DNA of 64,000 bases from a bacterium (GCA_031082145.1 JAVHLP010000004.1:62001-126000); one strand, 5' to 3'; numbered from the stretch's first letter, positions 53,015 to 62,842 are shown. The notes: generated from the letters alone by a model not told the origin. Program-made: numbers and translations.

Positions 53015-54289
53015 ATGAAGACCGAGGGGCCACAGGTTGTCGAGCAAACCCTGAATCCCTTCCACATCTGCCAGCGGCAGGTGCTGGGAGCGTGCCAGGC
53101 TCTGGGGTTGGAGCCGGCCGTCTACGAGATCCTCAAACAACCCCTGCGGGTGATGGAGATCGCCGTCCCCGTCGCCATGGACGACGGCCGGGTGGAAACC
53201 TTCATCGGGTGGCGCTCCCAGCACAATGACGCCCTGGGACCCTACAAGGGAGGACTAAGATTCCACCCCGAGGTCACCATGGACGAGGTCAAGGCCCTCT
53301 CCATGTGGATGACCTTCAAGTGCGCGGTTCTGGCCTTGCCCTACGGCGGCGGCAAGGGCGCGGTTCGCTGCGACCCCCGGCGCCTCTCGCGCGGGGAGTT
53401 GGAACGGCTCAGCCGGGGGTTTATCCAGCGGGTCTCCCCGATCGTCGGGCCGGACAAGGATATTCCCGCTCCCGACGTTTACACCAATCCCCAGATCATG
53501 GCCTGGATGGTGGATGAGTTCAGCCGCATCCGGGAGTACAACACCTTCGGTCTGATGACCGGCAAGCCGCTGATCCTGGGTGGCTCGGCCGGCCGCAGCG
53601 AGGCCACCGGCCGGGGCTGTGTCTACACCTGCCTGGAAGCGATGAAGCGCCTGGGCATCCCCGTTGAGGGAGCCCGGGTGGTCGTGCAGGGATTCGGAAA
53701 CGCCGGCAGCGTGGCCGCCCGGCTCATGCACGAGCGCGGGGCCCGGGTCATCGCCGTCAACGACTCCCGGGGCTCCATATTCAACGGCCAGGGCCTGGAG
53801 CCGGCGGCCGTGCTGGAGTACAAGGCCCAGACCGGCTCCGTGGTGGGCTTCCCGGGGGCGGCCGCCATCAGCAACGACGAACTGCTGCAGTTGGAGTGCG
53901 AGGTGCTGATCCCGGCGGCCATGGAGAATCAGATCACCGCCCGCATCGCCGGAGGCGTTCAGGCCCGCATCATCGGCGAGGCGGCCAATGGCCCGACCAC
54001 TCCGGAGGCCGACCAGATCCTCTTCGACCGCGGCCGGCTGGTCCTTCCCGACATCCTGGCCAGCGCCGGCGGCGTGACCGTGTCCTACTTCGAGTGGGTG
54101 CAGAACCAGTCCGGCTACTACTGGCCGGAAGAGGAGATCAACCAGAAGCTGGAGATCTGGATGGTGCGGGCTTTCAACCACGTCTTCCAGATGTTCCAGG
54201 AGCAGAAGGTACCCATGCGTCACGCGGCCTTCATGCAGGCGGTGAAGCGGGTCGCCGATGGGATGCGGGTGCGTGGCTGGCTGGGATGA
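53015..54289 (+). CDS. gdhA: Glutamate dehydrogenase (Glu/Leu/Phe/Val family)
   Basis: A 424-residue dehydrogenase. GPYKGGLRFHPEV and LPYGGGKGAVRCDPRRLS hold the substrate-binding lysines, DIPAPDVYT the catalytic Asp, GRGCVYTCLEAM and VVQGFGNAGSVAA the NAD(P) fold. Interconverts glutamate and 2-oxoglutarate, linking to korDABC just upstream. A palindromic terminator follows. Confidence 0.94.
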   Translation: MKTEGPQVVEQTLNPFHICQRQVLGACQALGLEPAVYEILKQPLRVMEIAVPVAMDDGRVETFIGWRSQHNDALGPYKGGLRFHPEVTMDEVKALSMWMTFKCAVLALPYGGGKGAVRCDPRRLSRGELERLSRGFIQRVSPIVGPDKDIPAPDVYTNPQIMAWMVDEFSRIREYNTFGLMTGKPLILGGSAGRSEATGRGCVYTCLEAMKRLGIPVEGARVVVQGFGNAGSVAARLMHERGARVIAVNDSRGSIFNGQGLEPAAVLEYKAQTGSVVGFPGAAAISNDELLQLECEVLIPAAMENQITARIAGGVQARIIGEAANGPTTPEADQILFDRGRLVLPDILASAGGVTVSYFEWVQNQSGYYWPEEEINQKLEIWMVRAFNHVFQMFQEQKVPMRHAAFMQAVKRVADGMRVRGWLG

Positions 54290-54297
54290 GATCGTCA

Positions 54298-54325
54298 GGG
54301 GGCGGGTCCGGCCGGACCCGCCCCC
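54298..54325. terminator. Perfect 28-bp palindrome between gdhA and a convergent gene
   Basis: GGGGGCGGGTCCGG is followed immediately by its own complement CCGGACCCGCCCCC. It sits between two converging stop codons. There is no T run, but stem strength and position suggest a bidirectional terminator. Confidence 0.6.
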
Positions 54326-54330
54326 CTCGC

Positions 54331-55236
54331 TCAGGAGTTGAGCCGTTCAACCCGGGGCTTGAGCCCTGCCCGCTCAAATAGGTCCAGGTAGTCCGCCTCG
54401 GTCAGTTCCCCCGGCGGCTTTCCCGACAAGGCAACCAGCATCGCCTCGATAACGTTGGTGGCGAAAGAGCGCCCTTCCATCTCCGGGCTGGTGGTGATCA
54501 GCCAGCTGACCCCCTTGGCGGTGAGCTCCTCAACGTCCCGGGCGGTGACCGTGTTGGTGAACACTATCTTGCCGTCCAGCCGTTCCGGCATGAAGCGGTG
54601 GATGAAGTGGTAGTCACCGGTCACGAACTCGGCCCAGTCATAGGCGTCGCGGAACTTGGGCCGGGACTTCTTTTGAGCCTCGCCGGTGGGGTAGAGCACG
54701 GAGATCGGCAGCCGGCAGGCGACGGGGGCGATGGTGCGGGCCACCCGGTCGATGCCGGCCATGGACCAGATCTTGATGGGGAGTTCGAGTACGAACATCA
54801 AGTCGCCGAACAGGCACTTCGCTCCCGCCTGGACGAAGGCCTCGGCCATGGCGAACCGGGCCACGGCCGACGTCACCAGGACACGCCGGCCGCGCACGGG
54901 GATGCCGTAGACGCGTTCCAGGTCATGGACGATCTTGCGCTCCAGGGTGTCCTTGACCCCCCCGCCGTCCACGATAGGGGTTAGCCGTGGGGTCCGGGCG
55001 ATACGCAGGGCGTCCCGCAACATCCACTTGCGCCGGCCGGATCGCACCGAGAAGTCGATGCCGCCCATGCCGAAGACGGCCACCTTGCCATCGAGTTCCC
55101 GCAAGAGCTCAACCGCCCTGGTGATGTTGCCGTCGGTGCCCACCCGCTCCACCGAGAACCTCTCGCCGAGCAGGTCCACCTCGACCTTCTTGTCCCGCTC
55201 GGAGGAACCCAGGCTGATGCTGACAATGCGCTTCAA
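54331..55236 (-). CDS. Conserved protein often labelled quinate 5-dehydrogenase
   Basis: A 301-residue protein starting KRIVSISLGSSERDKKVEV. Blocks: RVGTDGNITRAVELLRELDG, VFGMGGIDFSVRSG, PIVDGGGVKDTLERKIV and TNTVTARDVEELTAKGVSWL. Homologues in anaerobic Firmicutes carry the quinate dehydrogenase label, as far as I recall, but I see no shikimate/quinate dehydrogenase catalytic motif, and no shikimate genes are nearby. TTG at 55236 after GGTGGGAGG matches the family start better than the upstream ATG. Confidence 0.65.
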   Translation of the reverse strand: MKRIVSISLGSSERDKKVEVDLLGERFSVERVGTDGNITRAVELLRELDGKVAVFGMGGIDFSVRSGRRKWMLRDALRIARTPRLTPIVDGGGVKDTLERKIVHDLERVYGIPVRGRRVLVTSAVARFAMAEAFVQAGAKCLFGDLMFVLELPIKIWSMAGIDRVARTIAPVACRLPISVLYPTGEAQKKSRPKFRDAYDWAEFVTGDYHFIHRFMPERLDGKIVFTNTVTARDVEELTAKGVSWLITTSPEMEGRSFATNVIEAMLVALSGKPPGELTEADYLDLFERAGLKPRVERLNS

Positions 55237-55359
55237 GGCCGAGTCGCCTCCCACCGATCTGAGATCATCCATGTGCACTATTCTGTGCAAGCCCTGACCG
55301 ATTCCTGCCGGAGGAGGCGAAAACGCCCGGTGAAGGGTCTAGTGGGTGGGGGGAAGGGA

Positions 55360-56451
55360 CTAGCCGGTCGCCGAGAAGATGTCGGCGGTAGAGCCTATGG
55401 TCGCGAAAGCGTCGACCACCTCGGGATGGTAGAGGACGCCGCGGAACTGCCGTATCTCCTGCAGGGCCTGGTCCTGTGAAAGGCGAGGGCGGTAGACCCG
55501 GTCGGTGGTCATGGCGCAGTAGGAGTCGGCGACGCTCACGATCTGGGCTTCCAGGGGGATCCTGTCCCCCCGCCAGCCGTGCGGGTAGCCGCTTCCATCC
55601 CAGCGCTCGTGATGGGCTTCCAGGATCGGCCCGGCGGCGGCCACGATCGTGTTCTCGACCATCTCCCGGCCCCAGATGGTGTGCATCTTCATGATCGCCC
55701 ACTCCTCTTCGGTCAGGGCGCCGGGCTTGGTCAGGATATTGTCGGGAACCCGCACCTTCCCCAGGTCGTGCAGGAAGGCGCCATGGTTCAGAACCGCCAG
55801 GGCATCCGGGGAGAGGCGCATCTCCTCGCCGATGCGCGTGGAGAGATTGGCCACATGGTGGCAGTGGTGGACGGTGTAACCGTCCTTGACTTCTACCGCC
55901 ACCGCCATTGCCCGCATCTCTTCCGCCTGCTGGCTGTAAAGGCTGAACACGGGCCGGGAGCAGAAATAGAGGAGGTGGACACTGGTCTTGGCCTGGAAGC
56001 TCAGTTCTTCCCGGACCGGGTGGGCCACCAGCGAGTCGCCGGGCCTCAGGAGTACCGTCTCGTCTTGCCGGTACCAGGCCAGGGTTCCCGATACGATGGC
56101 CACCATCTCCAGGGCACCCGATCCGGGGTCGGGGTAGAGGCCCCAACGGGTGCCGGGGGAGAGCTCCTGCCGGATGACCTCCATACCGTCTCCCTGGGCC
56201 AGCAGCATGATCCGCATGCGCTCGAACTCCAGGGTCTCCGTCCCGGTTCCCCGGCGCAATACCTGCACAGCCGCACCGGCGGGCGCCGGGCAGGTACAGG
56301 TACCGCCGTCTGCGCTCGCCGGGGCGTCCTCAATGCCGGGCCCCCCGGCGAGCGGCCTTTTGTCTCTGCTGAAGCTGCTCAACTCAGTCCACTCCACCTC
56401 CTGGCCGGCCTCCCCGGCCGGACGCTCAGTAATAGAGGCGAGGCGGGTCAA
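55360..56451 (-). CDS. Cupin/HD-GYP-domain phosphodiesterase
   Basis: A 363-residue protein. After a poorly conserved N-terminus (first about 65 residues), a cupin-like barrel (TETLEFERMRI, RWGLYPDPG, LLRPGDSLVAHPVREEL) precedes an HD-GYP domain: VHHCHHVANLSTRIG, AFLHDLGKVRVPDNIL, MHTIWG, HHERWDGSGYP and VSVADSYCAMTTDRVYR. All HD-GYP metal and signature residues are present, so c-di-GMP hydrolysis is plausible. The start is uncertain: it overlaps the upstream small gene by 26 bp, and GTG at 56397 is an alternative. Paralogue of the gene at 56718. Confidence 0.85.
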   Translation of the reverse strand: MTRLASITERPAGEAGQEVEWTELSSFSRDKRPLAGGPGIEDAPASADGGTCTCPAPAGAAVQVLRRGTGTETLEFERMRIMLLAQGDGMEVIRQELSPGTRWGLYPDPGSGALEMVAIVSGTLAWYRQDETVLLRPGDSLVAHPVREELSFQAKTSVHLLYFCSRPVFSLYSQQAEEMRAMAVAVEVKDGYTVHHCHHVANLSTRIGEEMRLSPDALAVLNHGAFLHDLGKVRVPDNILTKPGALTEEEWAIMKMHTIWGREMVENTIVAAAGPILEAHHERWDGSGYPHGWRGDRIPLEAQIVSVADSYCAMTTDRVYRPRLSQDQALQEIRQFRGVLYHPEVVDAFATIGSTADIFSATG

Positions 56452-56704
56452 CAGTCAGCCAGTCCTCTCCGTTAACCTGGATGTAGATGTAGGTCAGCTG
56501 CACGTCCTTGTTCGCCTTGCTCATGGCCGTGGGGACGGCGTAGGCCGTACCGAACAGCATGTTCCCCGTGGTCGCGGGATCGGGCCTGTTCGCCGCGGAC
56601 TTCTCGGGAACGGTCACCGACACCACCTTGGCCATGGCCGGTGCACCCAACAACGCCACCACGAGGGCTGCGATTATCAGACACACCGAAACTCGCTGTT
56701 TCAT
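56426..56704 (-). CDS. Small exported protein
   Basis: About 92 residues with a signal peptide ending near GAPAMA (about residue 25). The mature part, about 67 residues (VVSVTVPEKSAANRPDP, NMLFGTAYAVPTAM, VNGEDWLTVDPPRLYY), has no cysteine and no recognised family. AAGGAGGTG precedes ATG at 56704. It lies 13 bp after the upstream cupin/HD-GYP gene and overlaps the other, so the three form one operon. Confidence 0.65.
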   Translation of the reverse strand: MKQRVSVCLIIAALVVALLGAPAMAKVVSVTVPEKSAANRPDPATTGNMLFGTAYAVPTAMSKANKDVQLTYIYIQVNGEDWLTVDPPRLYY

Positions 56705-56717
56705 CGAGTTCACCTCC

Positions 56718-57647
56718 TTATCTCCCGGCGGATCCGTTCATGGCCGAGATAACCTCGGTGAACGCATCCACCACGTCCGGATGGTAGACGGTGCCGCGCC
56801 TGTCCCTGATCTCCTTGACCGCGTGGTCGGCCGGGAAGGCCCGCCGGTACACCCGGTCGGAGGTCATCGCGCTGTAGGAGTCAGCCACGGCCACGATCTG
56901 GGCTCCGACGGCGATCTCCTCCCCCCGGCGGCCCTCCGGATACCCGCTGCCGTCAAAACGTTCGTGGTGTTGCTCCAAGATGTGACCGGCGGGAGCCAGT
57001 GCCGTATCCGCCAGCATCCCGCTTCCCCACACGGTGTGCATCTTCAGGGTGTCCCACTCGCGCACCGTCAGGGAACCGGCCTTCGTCAGGATCGAGTCAG
57101 GCACTCTAGTCATGCCGAGGTCGTGCAGGAACGCGCCGTGGTTAAGGGCGGCCATGGACGCGGGCGACAGCCGGAGCCGTTCGCCGATCCGGAGGGCCAG
57201 GTTCTCGACGCAGTGACAGTGGTTACCGTCATGCCCCACCTTGGCCTCCGCCGAGACCGCCATGTTGGCCATCTCGCCCATCTTCTGAGCCTGCTGCCGG
57301 TAGAACTGGAAGACCGGCTCGGAACAGGCGTACAGGAGATGAACCCGGGTCTGAGCCTCGAAAGCGAGTTCCTCCCGGAGCGGGTGGGCCACGATGCAGT
57401 CACCTCCCCGCAACACCTTCCTGCCGGCGGGATGGTACCACGCCAGGTTACCTGACATTACGATCACGGTCTCGAGGGCTTTCCAATCCGGATCCGGGTA
57501 CAGGCCCCAACGCGCCCCGGGCTCCATCTCGTGCCGGATGATCTCCATCCCGTCACCCGAAGCCACCAGGGTGATGCGCATGGGGCCGAACTCAAGGGTC
57601 TCCATCCCTCCCCTCTGCTTGTACAGCTGCGTGCTCCCCTCTGACAC
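56718..57647 (-). CDS. Cupin/HD-GYP-domain protein, altered HD motif
   Basis: A 309-residue paralogue of the downstream cupin/HD-GYP protein. Cupin part: METLEFGPMRI, RWGLYPDPDW, LRGGDCIVAHPLREEL. HD-GYP part: CHCVENLALRIGERL, AFLHDLGMTRVPDSIL, HHERFDGSGYP, VAVADSYSAMTSDRVYR. The usual HDxGK lysine is methionine, so activity may differ from its partner. GTG at 57647 has GAGGGGGG about nine bases upstream. First gene of the three-gene group. Confidence 0.83.
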   Translation of the reverse strand: MSEGSTQLYKQRGGMETLEFGPMRITLVASGDGMEIIRHEMEPGARWGLYPDPDWKALETVIVMSGNLAWYHPAGRKVLRGGDCIVAHPLREELAFEAQTRVHLLYACSEPVFQFYRQQAQKMGEMANMAVSAEAKVGHDGNHCHCVENLALRIGERLRLSPASMAALNHGAFLHDLGMTRVPDSILTKAGSLTVREWDTLKMHTVWGSGMLADTALAPAGHILEQHHERFDGSGYPEGRRGEEIAVGAQIVAVADSYSAMTSDRVYRRAFPADHAVKEIRDRRGTVYHPDVVDAFTEVISAMNGSAGR

Positions 57648-58004
57648 CGGCCTATCCCCCCCTCACGGGGCTGCTTGGGCACCGGAACGCCGTGTGAACA
57701 CTTCCCCTTCTCGGCTCTGTCGACTGTCTCGACCGCATTCGGGCTAAACCAACATGCAATTCGCAGAAGAGCCGGCCTCTCCTGCTAAGAAATACTAAAT
57801 AGCACTATTTTTCTGCCCAAGTCCCGGTGAAGTGCCAGTCGGGATGGGTGGAGGTCGCCGGCCGCGGACCGGAGCCCGGCCTGGCCACCCTATCCTGGTG
57901 GGGAAGGATATGGCGGGGGGGCCGTTGAAACATCGAGGCGAGTATTGGCGGCACGGCGCTGGGCGCCGGGCTTTTTGCTGATGCCCCGCTCCTGATGAGG
58001 AGGG
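57648..58004. other. Divergent intergenic region with a 14-bp palindrome
   Basis: This 357-bp gap separates the HD-GYP operon from the methylmalonyl-CoA operon. It is locally AT-rich at 57780-57815 and has the perfect palindrome AAATAG-CA-CTATTT (57797-57810), a possible operator. GGCGCTGGGCGCC followed by GGGCTTTTT (57955-57976) could be a weak attenuator. I see no convincing -35/-10 pair and no cobalamin riboswitch. Confidence 0.4.
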
Positions 58005-59684
58005 ATGAGCGTGGACGATGCGCTCTGCCAGGCGAAGCGGGCCTGGGAAGAAGGTGAGCTGGCCAAGACCCTGGCCCGGGCCGGGGAGGGCAAGGAGCAG
58101 TATCAAACTGCCTCCGGGCTGACCCTGGAGCGTCTTTGCACCCCCCTGGACTTGCCGGGATTTTCCTACGTCGATGAACTGGGGTTCCCGGGCCAGTTCC
58201 CTTTCACCCGGGGGATCCAGCCCACGATGTACCGTGGCCGGACTTGGACCATGCGGCAGTATGCCGGATTCGGGTCGGCCGAGGAGACCAACCGCCGCTT
58301 CCGCTACCTCCTGGAGCAGGGCCAGACGGGGTTGAGCGTAGCCTTCGACCTCCCCACGCAGGTGGGCTATGACTCCGACCACTCCCTGGCCGAGGGAGAG
58401 GTGGGCAAGGTCGGGGTGGCCATCGACTCCGTGGACGATATGGCCGCCCTGTTCGAGGGTATACCGCTGGACAAGGTGTCCACCTCCATGACCATCAATG
58501 CCCCGGCCCTGGTGGTGCTGGCCATGTACGTGGCCGTGGCCGAGCGGCAGGGGGTGCCGGCGGCCAAGCTGTCGGGCACGGTGCAGAACGACATCCTCAA
58601 GGAGTACGTGGCCCGGGGAACCTACATCTTCCCCCCGCGGCCCTCCATGCGGCTGGTCACCGACGTCTTCCACTACTGCTCAGAGAACCTGCCGGAGTGG
58701 AACACGATCTCCATCTCCGGCTATCACATGCGGGAGGCGGGATCCACGGCGGTCCAGGAAGTCGCCTTCACCCTGGCCAACGGCATCGCCTACGTGGACG
58801 CGGCCCGCCAAGCAGGGCTGGATGTGGACAGCTTTGGACCTCGGCTGTCCTTCTTCTTCAACGCCCACTCCGACTTCTTCGAGGAAGTGGCCAAGTTCCG
58901 GGCCGCCCGGCGGCTCTGGGCCAAGATCATGCGCGACCGCTTTGGCGCCCGAAACCCCCGATCGTGGATGCTCCGCTTCCACACCCAGACGGCGGGTTCC
59001 ACCCTTACCGCCCAGCAGCCGGACAACAACGTGGTGCGGGTCACTCTGCAGGCCTTGGCCGCTGTGCTGGGGGGCACTCAGTCCCTGCACACCAACTCCC
59101 GGGACGAGGCCCTGGCCTTGCCCACGGAGGACTCGGTCCGCATCGCGCTGCGCACCCAGCAGATCCTGGCCCTGGAGAGCGGGGTCGCCGACAGCATTGA
59201 CCCTCTCGGGGGATCCTACCTGGTGGAGAGCCTCACCCGAAAAGTGGAGCAGGAGGCTCTTGCTTACCTGGAACGCATTGACGCCCTGGGCGGTGCGGTG
59301 GCCGCCATCGAGCGCGGCTTCCCGCAGGACGAGATCCACCGCAGCGCCTACCGGGCCCAGATTGAGTTGGAGCGGGGCGAGCGCAAGGTGGTGGGGGTCA
59401 ACTGCTTCCGTACCGCCGGCGACGAAGGGGGCGGCGAAGACCTCCTGCGGGTAGATCCGGCGGTGGAGCGGCGGCAGCGGGAGCGCCTGGCCGCCCTGCG
59501 GCGGGAGCGGGACGGTCAGGCGGTGGCCGAAGCCCTGGCCGTGCTTGGACGGGTGGCCCGCGACCCCGGGGCCGGGCTGTTCGGCCCGGTCCTGGCGGCG
59601 GTCCGTCACCGCGCCACCCTGGGCGAGGTCTGCGGCGTGCTCAGGGATGTGTTCGGCGAGTTCGAACCGCCGTCCGATGTCTAG
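58005..59684 (+). CDS. Methylmalonyl-CoA mutase large (catalytic) subunit
   Basis: A 559-residue acyl-CoA mutase chain without a B12 domain. Motifs: [56 protein letters not shown]-type [46 protein letters not shown] and [17 protein letters not shown]. It rearranges succinyl-CoA and (R)-methylmalonyl-CoA with the small subunit. ATG after GAGGAGGG. Confidence 0.94.
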   Translation: MSVDDALCQAKRAWEEGELAKTLARAGEGKEQYQTASGLTLERLCTPLDLPGFSYVDELGFPGQFPFTRGIQPTMYRGRTWTMRQYAGFGSAEETNRRFRYLLEQGQTGLSVAFDLPTQVGYDSDHSLAEGEVGKVGVAIDSVDDMAALFEGIPLDKVSTSMTINAPALVVLAMYVAVAERQGVPAAKLSGTVQNDILKEYVARGTYIFPPRPSMRLVTDVFHYCSENLPEWNTISISGYHMREAGSTAVQEVAFTLANGIAYVDAARQAGLDVDSFGPRLSFFFNAHSDFFEEVAKFRAARRLWAKIMRDRFGARNPRSWMLRFHTQTAGSTLTAQQPDNNVVRVTLQALAAVLGGTQSLHTNSRDEALALPTEDSVRIALRTQQILALESGVADSIDPLGGSYLVESLTRKVEQEALAYLERIDALGGAVAAIERGFPQDEIHRSAYRAQIELERGERKVVGVNCFRTAGDEGGGEDLLRVDPAVERRQRERLAALRRERDGQAVAEALAVLGRVARDPGAGLFGPVLAAVRHRATLGEVCGVLRDVFGEFEPPSDV

Positions 59685-59697
59685 GGGGGTGACCGCC

Positions 59698-60111
59698 GTG
59701 GGAGGCAAACGGCCCATCCGGGTGCTCATAGCCAAGCCGGGCCTGGACGGACACGACCGGGGAGCCCGGGTAGTGGCGCGAGGCTTGCGAGACGCGGGGA
59801 TGGAGGTCATCTACACAGGGATCCGGCAGACGCCGGACCGCATCGCCCAAGCCGCCCTGCAGGAGGATGTGGACGTGGTCGGTCTCTCCAGCCTCTCCGG
59901 CGCTCACGGGCACCTGTTCACCCGGGTGGTCACCGCCTTGCGGGAGCGCGGGCTGGACCGGGTACTGGTGGTGGCCGGCGGCATCATCCCCGGGGAGGAT
60001 CACGGGTCTTTGCGAGAGGCGGGGATCGAGGCCGTCTTCACCCCGGGCGCCACCATCCGGGAGATCGTGGCCTTCATTGCGGAGCGGGTCGGGAGGGAGT
60101 CCGGTGAGTAA
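59698..60111 (+). CDS. Methylmalonyl-CoA mutase small (cobalamin-binding) subunit
   Basis: A 137-residue B12-binding domain: [20 protein letters not shown] contains the DxHxxG base-off motif; [18 protein letters not shown] and [11 protein letters not shown] follow. GTG at 59698 is chosen because GGGGGG lies eight bases upstream. The stop overlaps the epimerase gene by 8 bp. Confidence 0.95.
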   Translation: MGGKRPIRVLIAKPGLDGHDRGARVVARGLRDAGMEVIYTGIRQTPDRIAQAALQEDVDVVGLSSLSGAHGHLFTRVVTALRERGLDRVLVVAGGIIPGEDHGSLREAGIEAVFTPGATIREIVAFIAERVGRESGE

Positions 60112-60523
60112 CGTCCGGTCAGTTGACCATATCGGGGTAGCCGTCGGTGACCTCGAAGCGGCCATTCGGACCTACCGCGCCCTGGGCCTGGAGGGCGGCG
60201 AGATCGAGGAACTGCCCGATCAAGGCTTGCGGCTGGCCTTCTTCAAGGTGGGCGAGAGCAGGGTTGAACTCCTGGCGTCCACCGACCCCGCGAGCGCCAT
60301 CGGCAGGTTTCTGGCCAGCCGGGGAGAAGGGATTCATCATCTGGCTCTTCGCGTTCCCGATGCGGCGGCCGCCCTGGCCCGGGCCGTTGACGCCGGCTTG
60401 AGGGCGATCGACCAGCGGCCCCGGGCGGGAGCGGGAGGAGCCCGGGTCGCTTTTCTGCACCCCAAGGGGCTGCATGGCGTCCTGGTGGAGTTTGTCGAGC
60501 GGGCGGAGGGGGAGGGGCATTGA
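60104..60523 (+). CDS. mce: Methylmalonyl-CoA epimerase
   Basis: A 139-residue vicinal oxygen chelate protein: [38 protein letters not shown] and [16 protein letters not shown], with the metal ligands His, Glu and His visible. It interconverts (R)- and (S)-methylmalonyl-CoA between mutase and decarboxylase. Confidence 0.93.
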   Translation: MSNVRSVDHIGVAVGDLEAAIRTYRALGLEGGEIEELPDQGLRLAFFKVGESRVELLASTDPASAIGRFLASRGEGIHHLALRVPDAAAALARAVDAGLRAIDQRPRAGAGGARVAFLHPKGLHGVLVEFVERAEGEGH

Positions 60524-62064
60524 CCGACCGGCTTGAAGACTTACGGGCCCGGCTCCGTGACATCCGGATCGGCGGCGGCCCGGACAAGGTGGCCAAACAG
60601 CACAAGGCAGGGAAGCTTACGGCCAGGGAACGGCTGGACCGGTTGTTCGATCCGGGGACCTTCTCGGAGCTTGACGCTTTCGTCCGTCACCGCTGCGTCG
60701 ACTTCGGAATGGCGGAGGTGCAGGCTCCCGGGGACGGCGTCGTGACCGGGTACGGCCTGGTCGGCGGCCGCCAGGTCATGGCCTTCGCCCAGGACTTCAC
60801 GGTCATCGGGGGTTCCCTGGGCCAGGCCCACGCGGCCAAGATAGCGAAGCTCATGGACCTCGCCCTCAAGACCGGTTGCCCCCTGGTCGGCCTCAACGAC
60901 TCGGCCGGGGCTCGCATCCAGGAGGGCGTGGACGCCCTGGACGGCTACGGCCAGATCTTCTTCCGCAACACCATCGCCTCCGGCGTCATCCCCCAGCTCG
61001 CGGTTATCATGGGGCCGTGCGCCGGGGGAGCGGTCTACTCCCCGGCCCTGACCGACTTCGTCTTCATGGTGGCCAACACGGCCCAGATGTTCATCACCGG
61101 GCCCCAGGTCATCAAGGCGGTGACCGGCGAGGAGGTCGCCCTGGAGCAACTGGGCGGGGCGGCGACCCACAACCAGGTGAGCGGCGTCGCTCACTTCTAC
61201 GCCGCCGATGAGGAGGACTGCCTGGCCGAGGTCAGGCGCCTGCTGGGGTACCTGCCGGCCAACAACCTGGAGGATCCCCCCTCCCGGCCCACCCAGGACC
61301 CCCCCGGCCGGACGGAGGAGGGCCTGCGGGAGACGGTGCCGGCCGACCCCAACCGCCCCTACGATGTCCGCGAGGTCATCCGGGCCGTGGTCGACGACGG
61401 CGACCTGCTGGAGGTCCACGCTCACTGGGCGGCCAACATGGTCACCGGCTTCGCCGCCCTGGGCGGCCGGCCGGTCGGGATCGTGGCCAACCAGGCCCGC
61501 GAGCTCGCCGGCTGCATAGACATCAACGCTTCCGACAAGGCGGCCCGCTTCGTGCGCTTCTGTGACGCCTTCAACTTCCCGCTGGTGACGCTGGTGGACA
61601 CGCCGGGCTACCTTCCCGGTACGGCCCAGGAGTACGGCGGCATCATCCGCCACGGCGCCAAGCTCCTCTATGCCTACTCGGAGGCCACCGTGCCCAAGAT
61701 CCAGTTGATCCTCCGCAAGGCCTACGGGGGCGCCTACATAGCCATGAGTTCGCGGTCGCTAGGGGCCGACCTGGCCCTGGCCTGGCCCACGGCCGAGATC
61801 GCGGTGCTTGGTCCCGAGGGGGCGGCCAACATCATCTTCCGGGACGACATCGCCGGGTCGGATGATCCCGCCGCCGTCCGGCGCCAGCGAGTTGATGAGT
61901 ACCGGCAGCGGTTCGCCAATCCGTACTTCGCCGCCGGGCGGGGCTACCTGGACGGGGTCATCGACCCCGGCGAGACCCGGCCGGCCCTGATCGGCGGGCT
62001 CAACTCCCTGCTGGCCAAGCGGGAGTCGCGGCCGGACAAGAAGCACGGTAACTTGCCCTTGTAG
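60520..62064 (+). CDS. mmdA: Methylmalonyl-CoA decarboxylase alpha (carboxyltransferase) subunit
   Basis: A 514-residue biotin-dependent carboxyltransferase: KLTARERLDRLFDPGTF, FTVIGGSLGQAHAAKIAK, NDSAGARIQEGVDAL, MGPCAGGAVYSPAL, FITGPQVIKAVTGE, LVDTPGYLPGTAQEYGG and RKAYGGAYIAMSSR. Could also serve propionyl-CoA carboxylation, but the beta membrane subunit downstream points to the Na+-pumping decarboxylase. TTG start overlapping mce by 4 bp. Confidence 0.93.
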   Translation: MTDRLEDLRARLRDIRIGGGPDKVAKQHKAGKLTARERLDRLFDPGTFSELDAFVRHRCVDFGMAEVQAPGDGVVTGYGLVGGRQVMAFAQDFTVIGGSLGQAHAAKIAKLMDLALKTGCPLVGLNDSAGARIQEGVDALDGYGQIFFRNTIASGVIPQLAVIMGPCAGGAVYSPALTDFVFMVANTAQMFITGPQVIKAVTGEEVALEQLGGAATHNQVSGVAHFYAADEEDCLAEVRRLLGYLPANNLEDPPSRPTQDPPGRTEEGLRETVPADPNRPYDVREVIRAVVDDGDLLEVHAHWAANMVTGFAALGGRPVGIVANQARELAGCIDINASDKAARFVRFCDAFNFPLVTLVDTPGYLPGTAQEYGGIIRHGAKLLYAYSEATVPKIQLILRKAYGGAYIAMSSRSLGADLALAWPTAEIAVLGPEGAANIIFRDDIAGSDDPAAVRRQRVDEYRQRFANPYFAAGRGYLDGVIDPGETRPALIGGLNSLLAKRESRPDKKHGNLPL

Positions 62065-62078
62065 ACGAGGAGGCGGCC

Positions 62079-62438
62079 ATGGTTCGGGGACTCGAACTCA
62101 CTCTGGCCGGCATGGGGGTTGTCCTGGGCGGCCTGGCCCTACTGGCCCTGGTGGTCCGGGGGCTCGCACGCCTGCTGGCCGGCCGGCAAGTCCGGGAGGA
62201 AGCGGGCGCGGAGACCCCCGCCCCGCGGGTGGAGGACAACCCCGCTCCCGCCGTCGTGGCGGCGATAGCCGGGGCGGTGGCGGTCGCCCTCGGGAGCGAT
62301 CCCGGCCAGCTCCGGTTGCTCTCGGTGCAGGAGGCCAGGCCGGTCGGCGGGGGACCCGCGAGTTGGGCCCTGGCCGGCCGGATGGATCAGATGCGGTCCC
62401 GGCGGGGCCGGGATCGGGGAGGCGGGAGGAAGAGTTGA
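62079..62438 (+). CDS. Sodium-pump decarboxylase OadG-like (delta) subunit
   Basis: A 119-residue protein with one N-terminal membrane helix (about 5-28), a Pro/Ala-rich linker, AVVAAIAGAVAVALG and a basic tail, as in OadG/MmdD subunits that hold the complex together. ATG after CGAGGAGG. Confidence 0.85.
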   Translation: MVRGLELTLAGMGVVLGGLALLALVVRGLARLLAGRQVREEAGAETPAPRVEDNPAPAVVAAIAGAVAVALGSDPGQLRLLSVQEARPVGGGPASWALAGRMDQMRSRRGRDRGGGRKS

Positions 62439-62830
62439 GGAGATTCAGGGTCACCGTCGACGGAAAGGCATACGAGGTAGAGGTGGAAGAACTGGGTGTG
62501 CCGAGGCCTGCCGCCCCCGGACCGCCGCCATCCCTCCCACCCCCGGCGCGGGCTCCCGAGCCGGTCCGACCGGCCCCGGCCCGCGCCGAAGGCCCGCAAC
62601 AAGCAGCCCCGGCGGGGATGGAGGCCATTCGCGCGCCGCTGCCCGGGGTGGTCACCGCCATCCGGGTCAAGCCTGGCGACGGTGTAGCCGCCGGCCAGGT
62701 CGTGGTGGTGCTGGAAGCCATGAAGATGGAGAACGAGATCGCTTCCCCGGCGGCCGGCACCGTGGCCGAGGTCCGGGTCCAGAAGGGCGCGAACGTGAGC
62801 CTGGGTGACATCCTGGTCCTGATCCAGTAG
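62435..62830 (+). CDS. Biotin carboxyl carrier (gamma) subunit
   Basis: A 131-residue protein: N-terminal RRFRVTVDGKAYEVEVEEL, a Pro/Ala-rich flexible linker (about 28-68) and a biotinyl domain with EAMKMENEI, the Lys of which is biotinylated. It shuttles CO2 from the alpha to the beta subunit. TTG start within the stop of the preceding gene. Confidence 0.94.
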   Translation: MRRFRVTVDGKAYEVEVEELGVPRPAAPGPPPSLPPPARAPEPVRPAPARAEGPQQAAPAGMEAIRAPLPGVVTAIRVKPGDGVAAGQVVVVLEAMKMENEIASPAAGTVAEVRVQKGANVSLGDILVLIQ

Positions 62831-62842
62831 GGGGAGGCGGCC

